Assembly: GCF_000717745.1 (NCBI RefSeq)
Contig: NZ_JOBH01000005.1
Location: forward strand, 248,001 to 312,000
Length of the DNA stretch: 64,000 nt
Direction: 5' to 3'
DNA from: Streptomyces violens
GTDB taxonomy: Bacteria; Actinomycetota; Actinomycetes; Streptomycetales; Streptomycetaceae
Both the position numbers and the translations under genes were made by a program. The notes beneath the pieces were generated by a model. The model had not been told where the DNA came from, did not search any database, and saw only the letters and a program-made list of their open reading frames with translations. Below are positions 43,738 to 52,801 of the stretch, in pieces (the stretch's first letter is position 1; each line of letters begins with the position of its first letter).

Positions 43738-45021
43738 TCAGCCCTCCAGCAGCTTCTCGACGGCCGCCAGTTCGGCGCAGAGCGCCAGCCCCTCCAGGGC
43801 GTCGCCCAGCTCCTCCAGGCGGGGGTAGCTGGGCGCGATGCGGATGTTGCGGTCGCGCGGGTCCTTGCCGTACGGGAACGTCGCTCCGGCGGGGGTCAGC
43901 GCGACGCCCGCGTCCTTGGCGAGCTGTACGACCCGGGAAGCGCAGCCGTCCAGGACGTCCAGGCTCACGAAGTAGCCGCCCTGCGGGCGGGTCCAGGTCG
44001 CGATGCCGGTGTCCCCGAGCCGCTTCTCCAGGACGGCGTCCACCAGCTCGAACTTGGGCCGCAGCAGCTCGGCGTGGCGCTCCATGTGGGCGTGCACGGC
44101 CTCGGCGTCGGGCAGGAAGCGGGCGTGCCGGAGCTGGTTGACCTTGTCCGGGCCGATCGTCCGCTTGGAGAGGTGGCCGAGCAGCCAGTCGACGTTGGCG
44201 GGCGACGAGCCGAAGAAGGCCACGCCGCTGCCGGCCCCGGTGATCTTCGAGGTGGAGCCGAAGACGAACACCCGGTCGGCGTGGCCGTACTCCTCGCACA
44301 GGCCCAGGATGTCGGCGACCGGCTCGCGGTCACCCTGGAGCTGGTGCACGGCGTAGGCGTTGTCCCAGAAGACGCGGAAGTCCGGCGCCGCGGTCTCCAT
44401 GGCGGCCAGCCGCCGCACCGTCTCCGGCGCGTAGGTGGTCCCCGTGGGGTTGCTGTACTTCGGTACGCACCAGATGCCCTTGACGCGCTCGTCGGCGACG
44501 AGGCGCTCGACCTCGTCCATGTCCGGGCCGCTCTCCGTCATCGGCACCGGGATCATGTCGATGCCGAGCTTCTCGCACACCGCGAAGTGCCGGTCGTAAC
44601 CCGGTACGGGGCAGAGCATGGCCGTCCGCCCCTCCCGCTCCCAGGGACCGGGCGCCCCGGGCAGCCCGAACAGGACGGCGTCCACCACCGACTCGTACAT
44701 CAGTTCCAGGCTGGAGTTGCCGAGGGTGACCAGCTGCTCCACCGGCACCTGGAGCAGCCCGGCGAACGTCGAGCGCAGCTCGGCCAGCCCCTTGAGGCCG
44801 CCGTAGTTGCGGCAGTCGGTGCCGTCCTGCGCGGTGTGGTCGTTCCCGCCCGGCAGGGCCAGCAGCGGCTGCGCGAGGTCCAGCTGCTCGGCGGACGGCT
44901 TGCCCCGGGTCAGGTCCAGGCGCAGCCCCCGCTCCTTGAGGCGGGCGTGCTCGCCACGGAGCTCTTCGAGCCGGTCGGACAGTTCGGTGTGGGTGAGAGT
45001 GGTCAGATCCATGCCTGTCAT
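43738..45021 (-). CDS. Class I/II aminotransferase (aspartate aminotransferase 1c-like)
   Basis: A 427-residue PLP aminotransferase of the MocR-related subgroup, which includes alternative aspartate aminotransferases. LRLDLTRGKPSAEQLDLAQP is the typical N-terminus; the PLP lysine is in VFVFGSTSKITGAGSGVAFF, the PLP-ring Asp/Asn in FRVFWDNAYAVHQL, and the substrate-carboxylate Arg near DRNIRIAPSYPRLEEL. It could supply aspartate or act on aromatic or branched substrates. The start is ATG 45021, or ATG 45012 (MDLTTLTHTELSD). Confidence 0.9.
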   Translation of the reverse strand: MTGMDLTTLTHTELSDRLEELRGEHARLKERGLRLDLTRGKPSAEQLDLAQPLLALPGGNDHTAQDGTDCRNYGGLKGLAELRSTFAGLLQVPVEQLVTLGNSSLELMYESVVDAVLFGLPGAPGPWEREGRTAMLCPVPGYDRHFAVCEKLGIDMIPVPMTESGPDMDEVERLVADERVKGIWCVPKYSNPTGTTYAPETVRRLAAMETAAPDFRVFWDNAYAVHQLQGDREPVADILGLCEEYGHADRVFVFGSTSKITGAGSGVAFFGSSPANVDWLLGHLSKRTIGPDKVNQLRHARFLPDAEAVHAHMERHAELLRPKFELVDAVLEKRLGDTGIATWTRPQGGYFVSLDVLDGCASRVVQLAKDAGVALTPAGATFPYGKDPRDRNIRIAPSYPRLEELGDALEGLALCAELAAVEKLLEG

Positions 45022-45166
45022 CCCTGCTCAAAGTCGCGTGCGGTACTCAGTGACCGCGGCCACCAGGCGCGCGGGCAGCGCCGAGAGTACCTGTACGCAG
45101 CGCCCGCTGCCGAGGCATTTGTGACGCACGCGGCTTTACGGCTCGGTACGGGAGCGGCGGGAATCC

Positions 45167-46438
45167 TTACGGCTCGGTACGGGAGCGGCGGGGCAGCACT
45201 GCGATGGCCGCGAGCGGTACCGCCGCGAGGACGAGCCACGGGACGGGCGCCGGCAGCCCCGTGTCGAGCAACGAGCCGGTCGCGGCGCTGCCGGCCAGGA
45301 CGAGCAGCCCGGAGACCGAGGACATCGCGCCGGTGTAGAGGCCGAGCCTGCCGCTGGGCGCCAGGTCCGGCACCCAGGCCCGAGCGGCAGGCGTCACCAG
45401 CATCTGGCCCAGCGTGAGCAGGACCACGAAGGCCGCGGCGGGCAGCAGCCCGGCGGTGCCGGTCCACGCAGCCGGGCGGGCGGCGGCCACCACCGCGAAC
45501 CCCGCCGCAATGAGGAGCAGCCCGGCCGCCATGGAGCGGCGGAGGTCGAGCCGGTCGGCGGCCCAGCGGGTGACCGGCAGCTGCGCGACGACGACCAGCA
45601 GCGAGGAGAGCGCGAAGAGCCAGGCCAGCGGGGACTGCGAGCCGGCGGCGCGGGCCACTTCGGCGGGGAGGGCGAGGTAGAGCTGGTTGTACGCCAGGAG
45701 GTACGCCCCGTAGGCGCCGCACACCGCGAGGAAACGCCGGTTGCGCACCATCTCGCGCACCGCTCCCGGTGCGCGCACCCGCTCGCGGCCCGGGATGTGC
45801 TGCGGCAGCAGCCACAGATGCCCGGCCAGTACGAGGACAAACACCCCGGCGCCGGCCAGGCACGCGGTACGGAAGTCGACGGCGAGCAGCAGGGCGCCCA
45901 GGAGCGGGCCGAGGAACGCGCCCGCTTGGCCCGCCACGCTGAGCAGGCCCAGGACGCGCGTACGGGAACCGTGCCCGGCCTCCTCCCAGAGCACCGACTG
46001 GCGGGCGACCTCGGACTCGACGGCGGGTGAGAACAGGGCGGCCGCGAACCCGATCAGCAGGACCGCGCCGATGACCGCCCACGGCTGCTGCGCGTACCCC
46101 AGCCAGGCGAAACCGGCGATCCGCAGCACGCAGCCGGTGAGGACGACGGGCCGTACGCCGTACCGGTCGGTCAGCGCGCCGCCCAGTACGAAGAGCCCCT
46201 GCTGGCTGAACGTCCGCAGCCCGAGCACCAGGCCGACCAGCCAGCCCGCCATGCCGATGGCCGCGCCCAGATGCTCGGCCAGGAAGGGCAGCACGGCGAA
46301 GAAGCCGATGTTGAAGGCGAGCTGCGTCGCGATCAGCAGCCGCAGCAGCGGGGAGAGGTGCCGCCAGGTCCGCTCGCGCCGGGACCATCGGGACCGTCGG
46401 GACCATCGGGAACGCCGCACGGCGGCAATCCCCGTCAC
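45167..46438 (-). CDS. MFS transporter in the metal/peptide import operon
   Basis: A 423-residue 12-helix major facilitator (LLIATQLAFNIGFFAVLPFL, GGALTDRYGVRPVVLTG as the motif A loop, LLSVAGQAGAFLGPLLGALL). GTG 46438 overlaps the stop of the upstream permease gene (GTGA), so it is translated from the same mRNA. The N-terminus carries a repetitive basic stretch, RRSRWSRRSRWSRRER, encoded by 9-bp repeats. In staphylopine-type systems an MFS exporter (CntE) works beside an SBP/permease importer. By position it may export a metallophore or drug, which is inference. Confidence 0.88.
   Translation of the reverse strand: MTGIAAVRRSRWSRRSRWSRRERTWRHLSPLLRLLIATQLAFNIGFFAVLPFLAEHLGAAIGMAGWLVGLVLGLRTFSQQGLFVLGGALTDRYGVRPVVLTGCVLRIAGFAWLGYAQQPWAVIGAVLLIGFAAALFSPAVESEVARQSVLWEEAGHGSRTRVLGLLSVAGQAGAFLGPLLGALLLAVDFRTACLAGAGVFVLVLAGHLWLLPQHIPGRERVRAPGAVREMVRNRRFLAVCGAYGAYLLAYNQLYLALPAEVARAAGSQSPLAWLFALSSLLVVVAQLPVTRWAADRLDLRRSMAAGLLLIAAGFAVVAAARPAAWTGTAGLLPAAAFVVLLTLGQMLVTPAARAWVPDLAPSGRLGLYTGAMSSVSGLLVLAGSAATGSLLDTGLPAPVPWLVLAAVPLAAIAVLPRRSRTEP
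46381..46413. repeat. 9-bp tandem repeats in the MFS N-terminus
   Basis: GGGACCATC, GGGACCGTC, GGGACCATC and a partial GGGAAC run head to tail. On the coding strand they encode alternating SRW and SRR triplets. Copy-number changes would keep the reading frame. Confidence 0.8.
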
Positions 46439-48312
46439 CGGGCCACCGTCCCGGCACCCGTACCGGCCGCTGTCCCGGCCACCACGGCCTCCCGCACCTC
46501 GGGCTCCGGCTCCGCCGCAGGCGCGGGCACCTCCGCCCGCCGCGCACGCCGCAGAACCCGCGGCATCCGCATCCGCACCCCGCCCGTCACGGTCACCGCC
46601 AGCGCGCCCAGCAGCGCGAGTACGGCGGCCGGTGCGAGCACCGTCCACGGGGCCCGCTCGGCGTACGGCTGGTTCTCGGCGAGCAGCAGGCCCCACTCGG
46701 GCGACGGCGGCTGCGCGCCGAGGCCGAGGAAGCCGAGCGCGGCGAGGGCCAGCGCGACGGCGGGGAGGCGCAGCAGCGCATGGCGGGTGACGGGCGGCAG
46801 GACGGCGGGCAGCAGCTCGCGCCGGAGCAGGAACCAGCGGCTCGCGCCGAGGCTGCGCGTCGCCTCCAGGTGCAGCGTGGCGCGCTCCTGTTGGAGCAGC
46901 GCGGCGGTGTGGGCGGCCAGCGGGGTCCAGGCGACGGCGGCCACGGCGAGCGCGGGGGTCGCGGGTCCGCTGCCCGCCACGCCCGCGACGAGGAGGCCGG
47001 CGAGCACGGGCGGTACGGCGTTGACCGTGTCGACGAGCGGCCCGGAAAGCCGGGGCAGCAGGCCGAGCAGTACGCCGATGACCAGCGCGGCGACGCTGAT
47101 CGCGAGGGCCAGGGCGAGGGTGGTGAGCGCGCCGTGCGCGACCCGGGCCAGCATGTCCCGCCCCAGGGAGTCCGTACCGAACGGATGCGCCCACGACGGA
47201 ACCTCCAGCCGCGCCGCCGTATCCAGGGCGAGCGGATCGCGGGGCAGACCGATCGCGACGACGCACACGAGCAACGCGCCGTACAGGAGGGGCAGCCGGC
47301 CGGACCCGTGCCGCTTCGGGCCGCGCAGGGACTCCCGCGCGCCGTGCAGGGACTGCAACGCGCCGTCCCGCAGAGCGGGGCCGAGCGCGAAACGCGCCAC
47401 GAGGCGGACCAGCCCGCCGGCCACCGCTGCGAGCAGAACGAGCGCGAGCGTACTGGTCTGCAGTACGGGCAGGTCCTGCGCCACGGCGGCCTGCAGGGTC
47501 AGCCGCCCGAGCCCGGGGATGTCGAACACCTGCTCCACGGCGACCGCGCCTCCGGTCACGCCCACGAGGAACAGCCCGAGGTTCGGCAGCAGTCCGGGCA
47601 CGCAGCGGCGCAGCGCCTGCCGCGCGATGCGCCCCTCCGGTATGCCGCGGGCGGCCGCGGCGCGCGCCCACGGTTCGGCGAAGGCGCCGGGCAGCAGATC
47701 GTCAAGGAGCCGCCCGAGCAGCGCCCCGGCGGGCAGGCCGAGGGAGAGCGCGGGCAGCACCATCCACTGGGGCCCGTACCAGCCGAGCGCCGGCAGCCAG
47801 CCGAGGTGCACGCCGACCACGGTCGCGAGTACCGACGCGGTCAGGAACTCGGGCAGCGCGGCGAGCACGGCCGCCCCGCTGCCGCCCGGACGCCGCCCGG
47901 CGAGCCGGCGGCGCGCACCGAGCCGCAGCGTACGGGCGCACACCACGGCGGCCGTACCGACGGCCACCACGATCGCCGCGCCCATCAGCAGCAGCGACAC
48001 CCCCAGGGCGTGCACCACCGACGGCAGCACCGCGTCCCCGGAGATCCACGACCGCCCCGCGTCCCCGTGCAGCAGGCCGCCCGCCCACCGGCCGAGCAGG
48101 TGCAACGGCCCGGCGTCGAGCCCGATGTCGGCCCGGACGGACGCCAGTACCTCAGGAGTGGGCGTACGCTCCGCCGCGCGCGCCTTCAGAACGGTCAGCG
48201 CCGGATCGGTACGCGACAGCCAGGGCAGCAGCCCGATCCCGCACACGAGGGCGACGGCGAGGGCGACCCGCCAGAGACCCCTCATACCGCCAATACGGCT
48301 CATACCCCTCAT
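46435..48312 (-). CDS. ABC importer permease, DppB-like and DppC-like subunits fused
   Basis: A 625-residue protein carrying two complete permease units of the peptide/nickel class. Residues 1-315 are DppB/NikB-like (ADIGLDAGPLHLLGRWAGGL, EAA loop AAAARGIPEGRIARQALRR, FDIPGLGRLTLQAA). Residues 330-600 are DppC/NikC-like (SWAHPFGTDSLGRDMLARVA, EAA loop TRSLGASRWFLLRRELLP). The subunits are normally separate. The N-terminal half has only part of the first periplasmic domain. No ATPase gene is in the operon. The C-terminal tail is Glu/Ala-rich. It begins 5 bp after the SBP stop and ends in a GTGA overlap with the MFS gene. Confidence 0.9.
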   Translation of the reverse strand: MRGMSRIGGMRGLWRVALAVALVCGIGLLPWLSRTDPALTVLKARAAERTPTPEVLASVRADIGLDAGPLHLLGRWAGGLLHGDAGRSWISGDAVLPSVVHALGVSLLLMGAAIVVAVGTAAVVCARTLRLGARRRLAGRRPGGSGAAVLAALPEFLTASVLATVVGVHLGWLPALGWYGPQWMVLPALSLGLPAGALLGRLLDDLLPGAFAEPWARAAAARGIPEGRIARQALRRCVPGLLPNLGLFLVGVTGGAVAVEQVFDIPGLGRLTLQAAVAQDLPVLQTSTLALVLLAAVAGGLVRLVARFALGPALRDGALQSLHGARESLRGPKRHGSGRLPLLYGALLVCVVAIGLPRDPLALDTAARLEVPSWAHPFGTDSLGRDMLARVAHGALTTLALALAISVAALVIGVLLGLLPRLSGPLVDTVNAVPPVLAGLLVAGVAGSGPATPALAVAAVAWTPLAAHTAALLQQERATLHLEATRSLGASRWFLLRRELLPAVLPPVTRHALLRLPAVALALAALGFLGLGAQPPSPEWGLLLAENQPYAERAPWTVLAPAAVLALLGALAVTVTGGVRMRMPRVLRRARRAEVPAPAAEPEPEVREAVVAGTAAGTGAGTVAR

Positions 48313-48317
48313 ACCAC

Positions 48318-49844
48318 TCAGCGCCGCGTACCGGTGCCGACCAGCGTGCGCTCGTACGGGTCGAGGAGCACGCCCTCCACGGAGCTGCCGACGCCGGTGA
48401 TGATCCGCTGGTGGACGAGCGGCACGACGGCGTCCGTGCCGAGGATCGCCGTCTCGGCGGCCGCCGCCGCGTCCTGCCGCTTCCCGATGTCGGCCGTGTC
48501 CTCGGCCTTCCGCACGGCGGCGTCGACCTTCTTGTCGCAGAGCTGAGCGAGGTTGTAGCTGCCGTCGCAGGTGTAGTCGCTGGCGAGGACGGAGACCGGG
48601 TCGCCCGTGTCGAGCATGGTGTTACGGGCGCCGACGAACGCGTCGAACTTCCCGGCCAGCGCGTCCCCCTCGATCCGCGAGGATTCGCGGACCTCCAGCT
48701 GCACCTTGAACCCGGCCTTCTGGAGCTGCTGCTTGAGCACCTGGGCGACCTCGGGCAGCTCGGGCCGGTTGTCGTACGTGCCGATGGTGATCGGCGTACC
48801 GTCGGCGCGCTTCGCCCCGGCCCGCCCGGCGGGCTTGCCGCGCTTGCCTTCCGCCCAGGTCATCGCAGGCCCGAAGACCCCCTCGCCCGGGTCGGCATGG
48901 CCCTCGTACACGTCCTTGGCGAGCGCCGAAGTGTCGATCGCCTTACGGGCCGCGGCGCGCAGCCCCGGGTCCTTGAAGGCCCCGGACCGCGTGTTGAGCT
49001 GCAGGCTCGTCGTGCGGGCGGTGGCGGTCTCGCGCCCGCTGCCCTTGTCCAGCGAGGCGGCCTGCGACACGGGTACCGCCTCGGCGATGTCCACATCACG
49101 TGTACGCAGCGCGTTGGTCCGGGCAGTCCCGTCGGCGATGAACTTCGCGTCGATACCGGACGCCTGGGCCCGGCCGCCCCAGTAGTCGTCGAAGCGGTCG
49201 AGGGTGGCCGCGGTGGCACCGGTGGTCTTCGTGAGCTCGAACGGCCCGGTCGCGGTACCGGCCGGACTGACCCGGCCGCCCTTGCTCCCCTTCCCCTCCT
49301 TCTCGTACGCCTTCGCGGAGAGCACGGCCAGCCCGGGGCTGGAGAGGCGCAGCGGCAGCGCGGGGTCGGGGTCGGCGGTGGTGATCCGGACCTGATCCTT
49401 GCCCACGGGCTCGGCGGTCAGCGTGACACCCGACAGTGCGGCCGTCACGGGCTCGGCCTTCGCGGCGTGGTCGAGGGCATTGGCGACGGCGGACGGCGTG
49501 ACCCGCGTACCGTCCTGGAACTCCGCCTCGCGCAGCGTGAACAGCCAGCTGCGGTCGCTCTCCTTCTTCCAGGAGGCGGCGAGCGCGGGGGCCGCGGTGC
49601 CGTTGGCGTCGAGCTTGGTCAGGCCCTCGGTGACGCCGAGCCGGCTGAGCAGCGTGGCGTCGGCGCCGTACGGCGAGAAGTTCTCGGAGGGCGGGAAGGC
49701 GAGGGCGACCTTGAGCCGGGCACCGTCCGCCGACCCGTTCGAGGACGAGCCGTTCCCGGCGGCGAAACAGCCGGAGAGCAGGCCGGAGAACAGGGGTGCG
49801 ACCAGCAGGCCGGCTATGAGCTGACGGCGGCGGACGGTGTGCAT
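48318..49844 (-). CDS. Peptide/nickel-type ABC substrate-binding lipoprotein (family 5 SBP)
   Basis: A 508-residue extracellular lipoprotein. The signal peptide MHTVRRRQLIAGLLVAPLFS ends at lipobox LSGC. The mature part follows DppA/NikA family 5: VTEGLTKLDANGTAAPALAA, WLFTLREAEFQDGTRVTPSA, a LNTRSGAFKDPGLRAAARKA segment and C-terminal VVPLVHQRIITGV. It is the first gene of SBP-permease-MFS. A Zur-like sequence 71 bp upstream of the start suggests zinc- or metallophore-linked control. The family also takes peptides, so metal specificity is inferred. Confidence 0.92.
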   Translation of the reverse strand: MHTVRRRQLIAGLLVAPLFSGLLSGCFAAGNGSSSNGSADGARLKVALAFPPSENFSPYGADATLLSRLGVTEGLTKLDANGTAAPALAASWKKESDRSWLFTLREAEFQDGTRVTPSAVANALDHAAKAEPVTAALSGVTLTAEPVGKDQVRITTADPDPALPLRLSSPGLAVLSAKAYEKEGKGSKGGRVSPAGTATGPFELTKTTGATAATLDRFDDYWGGRAQASGIDAKFIADGTARTNALRTRDVDIAEAVPVSQAASLDKGSGRETATARTTSLQLNTRSGAFKDPGLRAAARKAIDTSALAKDVYEGHADPGEGVFGPAMTWAEGKRGKPAGRAGAKRADGTPITIGTYDNRPELPEVAQVLKQQLQKAGFKVQLEVRESSRIEGDALAGKFDAFVGARNTMLDTGDPVSVLASDYTCDGSYNLAQLCDKKVDAAVRKAEDTADIGKRQDAAAAAETAILGTDAVVPLVHQRIITGVGSSVEGVLLDPYERTLVGTGTRR

Positions 49845-49914
49845 GGTCCTCGTTCTGGGGTGGGGTTCAGGGGAGCGGTGTGGGGTTCACGGCGTACGGC
49901 AGCCAAAGCCTATC

Positions 49915-49929
49915 CGGCAACCGTTTTCA
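49915..49929. promoter_or_regulatory. Zur-box-like sequence upstream of the SBP operon
   Basis: CGGCAACCGTTTTCA, followed by TTAAA, matches a 7-1-7 Zur box (TGAAAAC-N-GTTTTCA): 7 of 7 in the right arm and about 4 of 7 in the left. It is the only AT-rich stretch in this interval. Confidence 0.4.
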
Positions 49930-50012
49930 TTAAATCCGCGCGGTCACGGTGCGGAGCGCCGCGCGACCACGGGTACGGAGCGCCACGCGGCTCCGAGTTC
50001 TGGGCGTACGCC

Positions 50013-50555
50013 CTACACCCTCATCGCCACCTCGAAGTGCACGACCCGCGCCCCACCCGGCTCCTCCCGCTCATCAAGCACCGCTTTGCCCATCGAGCGC
50101 CAGAAGTCCTCGGCACCGGGCACCGCCGGGTCCGTATGCAAATAGACCGATCGGTATCCGCCGGCCGTCGCCGCGAAGTCGAGCAGCTCACCGACCAGCC
50201 GCCGGGCCAGCCCGCGCCGCCGGTGCTCGGCCCGCACGTACACCCGCCGCAGCTGCGCCGTCTCCCCCGAAGGAAACCGCTCGGCGATCCACGCCGGGTT
50301 GGGCGGATGCGCGGGCCCGCGCGAATCGAGCGCGGCGGTGGCAACAACGCCACCGCCCTCCTCCTCGTCCACGGCGACCAGCAGCGTATGCCGCTCGGGC
50401 CGCAGATAGGCGCCCTCCAGGTCGATGATGTCGCCGTGCCACTGCGGCACGTACCCCGTACCGAAGTCGCGATAGACGGTGTCGAGCATGACGGCACGCG
50501 CAGCGCCTATGTCGTCGCGGGTAGCCGTTCTGATGCCGTAATTACGCACTTGCAC
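50013..50555 (-). CDS. GNAT-family N-acetyltransferase
   Basis: A 180-residue GNAT enzyme. Motif A is in AQLRRVYVRAEHRRRGLARR, with the acetyl-CoA pyrophosphate loop EHRRRGLA, then VYLHTDPAVPGAEDFWRSMG. The N-terminal IRTATRDDIGAARAVMLDTV is the family's first helix. The acceptor is unknown. GTG or ATG ambiguity at the start is minor. It is upstream of the SBP operon on the same strand, with about 170 bp between, and probably has its own promoter. Confidence 0.9.
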   Translation of the reverse strand: MQVRNYGIRTATRDDIGAARAVMLDTVYRDFGTGYVPQWHGDIIDLEGAYLRPERHTLLVAVDEEEGGGVVATAALDSRGPAHPPNPAWIAERFPSGETAQLRRVYVRAEHRRRGLARRLVGELLDFAATAGGYRSVYLHTDPAVPGAEDFWRSMGKAVLDEREEPGGARVVHFEVAMRV

Positions 50556-50794
50556 ATCCTAGGCATTAAGCCGGAACGGGATACGGGGGGTGTGCGCAGG
50601 GCGCGCATCGCCCCCGGCCGCGTGGCGGGACCGACACCGTGGGCCCGAATGGCCACCACGAAAGTGCACACGCGGCGCACAGGTGCCTGACTGATATGGG
50701 CGCTGCACCCATGGAGGGCCGGGCGTCCGCTCAACGTCGCGCCCGCCGCTCCCCGCCCCCGGACGTCCCGCTCGCTCCCCCACGGAGGCCGCTC

Positions 50795-51586
50795 ATGCCC
50801 AAAGTCACCGGTCCGTACGCCCCCGGCACCCCCTGCTGGGCCGACCTCACGGTCCCGGACCAGCAGGCCGCGCTCGACTTCTACCGTGACCTGTTCGGCT
50901 GGCAGGGCGAGATCGGCCCGCCCGAGACCGGTGGCTACGCCGTCTGCACACTGAACGGCGAACCGGTCGCCGGAATCATGGCGGCGATGAACCCGGACGG
51001 CAGCGTCCCCGACCCGATGCCGCCGGCCGCGTGGACCACCTATCTCGCCACCGCCGACGTGGACACCACCCAGAACGCGATCACGACCAACGGCGGCCAG
51101 GTGATCATGCCGGGCATGGACGTGCTCACACTCGGTCGCATGGCGGTCATCAGTGACCCCACGAACGCCGTCTTCGGCCTCTGGCAGGCCCGCGACTTCC
51201 CCGGCGCCGGGATCGTCAACGAGCCCGGCGCCATCATCTGGAACGAGCTCAACACCAGCGACCCCGACACCGCCTCGTCCTTCTACTCCACGACGGTGGG
51301 CCTCACCGCCGCCCCCATGGAGGGCGCACAGGACTACTACTCGCTCTCGGCGGACGGCCGCATGGTCGGCGGCATGCAGGACCTCGCCACCCTCGAGGAC
51401 CTGCCCCCGGACGTGCCCTCGCACTGGCTGCCGTACTTCTCGGTCGACGACGCCGACAGCACGGTCGCCGCACTGGTCCGCTCCGGCGGCAACGTCCTCA
51501 AGCCCCCCTTCGACATGATGGCCGGCCGAATGGCCATCCTCCAGGACCCCCAAAACGCCACGTTCGCCATCATCAACACGTCCTGA
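50795..51586 (+). CDS. VOC-family (glyoxalase/bleomycin resistance-like) two-domain protein
   Basis: A 263-residue protein of two VOC modules in tandem. Module 1 runs from PGTPCWADLTVPDQQAALDF to DPTNAVFGLWQARDF (residues 10-130), and module 2 from AIIWNELNTSDPDTASSFYS to DPQNATFAIINTS (140-263). Each has the family's beta-alpha-beta-beta-beta repeats and likely metal ligands (Glu in WNEL and Asp/Glu at strand ends). It resembles mycobacterial Cfp30B-type proteins. ATG 50795 has CGGAGG upstream. Function is unknown; members include glyoxalases and dioxygenases. Confidence 0.9.
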   Translation: MPKVTGPYAPGTPCWADLTVPDQQAALDFYRDLFGWQGEIGPPETGGYAVCTLNGEPVAGIMAAMNPDGSVPDPMPPAAWTTYLATADVDTTQNAITTNGGQVIMPGMDVLTLGRMAVISDPTNAVFGLWQARDFPGAGIVNEPGAIIWNELNTSDPDTASSFYSTTVGLTAAPMEGAQDYYSLSADGRMVGGMQDLATLEDLPPDVPSHWLPYFSVDDADSTVAALVRSGGNVLKPPFDMMAGRMAILQDPQNATFAIINTS

Positions 51587-51649
51587 GACCGGTCCGCGTA
51601 CCTTCTTCCTCAGTCGCAGTCGGGCCTCAGCCGCAGTCGGGTCTCAGGC

Positions 51650-51676
51650 GCGACCGAGCCCCGGTGACTCGGTCGC
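51650..51676. terminator. Hairpin after the VOC gene
   Basis: GCGACCGAG and CTCGGTCGC form a perfect 9-bp stem around CCCCGGTGA. Just upstream, CTCAGTCGCAGTCGGG is repeated with two changes (51609-51645). Confidence 0.7.
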
Positions 51677-51696
51677 CGGAACGGCTGGCCTGAGCG

Positions 51697-51957
51697 CGAC
51701 TATCGGCATTCGTCGGCGGCTTCGAGCAGGAGGCGGCGCAATAGGTCTGCGCCGGCGGCCCACTGACCAGTGAGCAGCTACCCACCCTGCTCAGCCATCC
51801 CATGGACCAGTCCCTCCTCCAACGCACCGACACCCCTCGCAGGCCCCGCTATTCGATGCTGGACACGATCCGCGAGTACCGGTTGTGGGCGCGGCTACCA
51901 CCTTCGGTCTTGCCTGAACGGCCATGGACGGCCATGAACGGCGCTGAATGAGACCGA
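51697..51957 (+). pseudogene. Remnant of an AfsR/LuxR-type ATPase regulator
   Basis: In one frame the DNA reads RLSAFVGGFEQEAAQ, stop (TAG), VCAGGPLTSEQLPTLLSHPM, DQSLLQRTDTPRRPRYSMLD, TIREYRLWARL. This is the winged-helix segment that follows the NB-ARC-like ATPase domain in large actinobacterial regulators (typical LSVFAGGFDLEAAEAVC, LVDQSLL, RYRMLETIREYA). An internal stop and missing flanks show decay. It sits 1.3 kb from the attachment site. Confidence 0.7.
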
Positions 51958-52156
51958 CATTGAGACGGAGGTGTCGGCTGTCGTTGATGTCGTCGGCGGG
52001 CTGAGAGTGGGGTGGTGCATGGAGGTACCGAGCGGCAGGGCCGTATCCTGCAGCAGGCGAGGCAGGCACTGCTGATGCGTCGCAGCCGTCCGTTGCAGCC
52101 GGGCGACTCCCCACTCCGGGTATCAGGTATCCGACGAACGACCAGGAGGTTGACCG

Positions 52157-52801
52157 GTGATCACTCTGGCCGCAGTCGGAGGAGTGGCACTGGTCGAACT
52201 GGGCATGGCCCTGACTCCAGGGCCGAACATGATCCACCTCGCCTCCCGCGCGATCACCCAAGGCCGCAGGGCGGGCCTGGTCAGCCTCAGCGGGACCGCC
52301 GTGGGATTCCTGTGCTATCTGCTGGCCGCGGCTGCGGGCCTGTCCGCATTGTTCGCCGCCGTGCCGGTGGCGTTCACGGCGGTCAAGCTCGCCGGGGCCG
52401 CCTACCTGGCCTACCTCGCCTGGGGCATGCTCAAGCCCGGCGGCCGCTCGCCCTTCACCCCGGCCCAGGACCTGCCTCCGGTCTCCGACGCCCGCCTGTT
52501 CTCGATGGGGCTGCTGACCAACCTGCTCAACCCCAAGATCGCTCTTATGTATGCCGCTCTACTGCCCCAGTTCCTTGACCCGCAGGCAGGCCCGGCCTGG
52601 GGGCAACTGCTCCAGCTCGGTGGTGTGCAGATCATCGTGGGCATCTCCGTGAACGCTCTGATCATGCTGGGCGCAGCACGGGTGTCCGGGTTTCTGACCG
52701 CCCGGCCCCGCGTCATGACCGCCCAGCGGTTCACGGCAGGCAGCCTGCTCGGTGTCTTCGCGCTGCGCACCGCCCTGTCCCGCACTCCCGTCTCCACTTG
52801 A
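52157..52801 (+). CDS. LysE/RhtB-family amino acid exporter
   Basis: A 214-residue, six-helix LysE translocator: LVELGMALTPGPNMIHLASR is the family's first helix with the conserved TPGPN, then ITQGRRAGLVSLSGTAVGF and FSMGLLTNLLNPKIALMYAA, containing NPK. These proteins export amino acids or their analogues. GTG 52157 has AGGAGG 8 bp upstream. It lies between a decayed regulator and the integrative-element boundary, so this stretch has clearly been rearranged. Confidence 0.92.
   Translation: MITLAAVGGVALVELGMALTPGPNMIHLASRAITQGRRAGLVSLSGTAVGFLCYLLAAAAGLSALFAAVPVAFTAVKLAGAAYLAYLAWGMLKPGGRSPFTPAQDLPPVSDARLFSMGLLTNLLNPKIALMYAALLPQFLDPQAGPAWGQLLQLGGVQIIVGISVNALIMLGAARVSGFLTARPRVMTAQRFTAGSLLGVFALRTALSRTPVST

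Noticed and set aside
45167..47671. Extended frame suggesting an 834-residue transporter fusion
   Set aside because: Only the part from GTG 46438 is a transporter; the upstream part is a shadow of the permease gene, and the overlap GTGA marks the real start.
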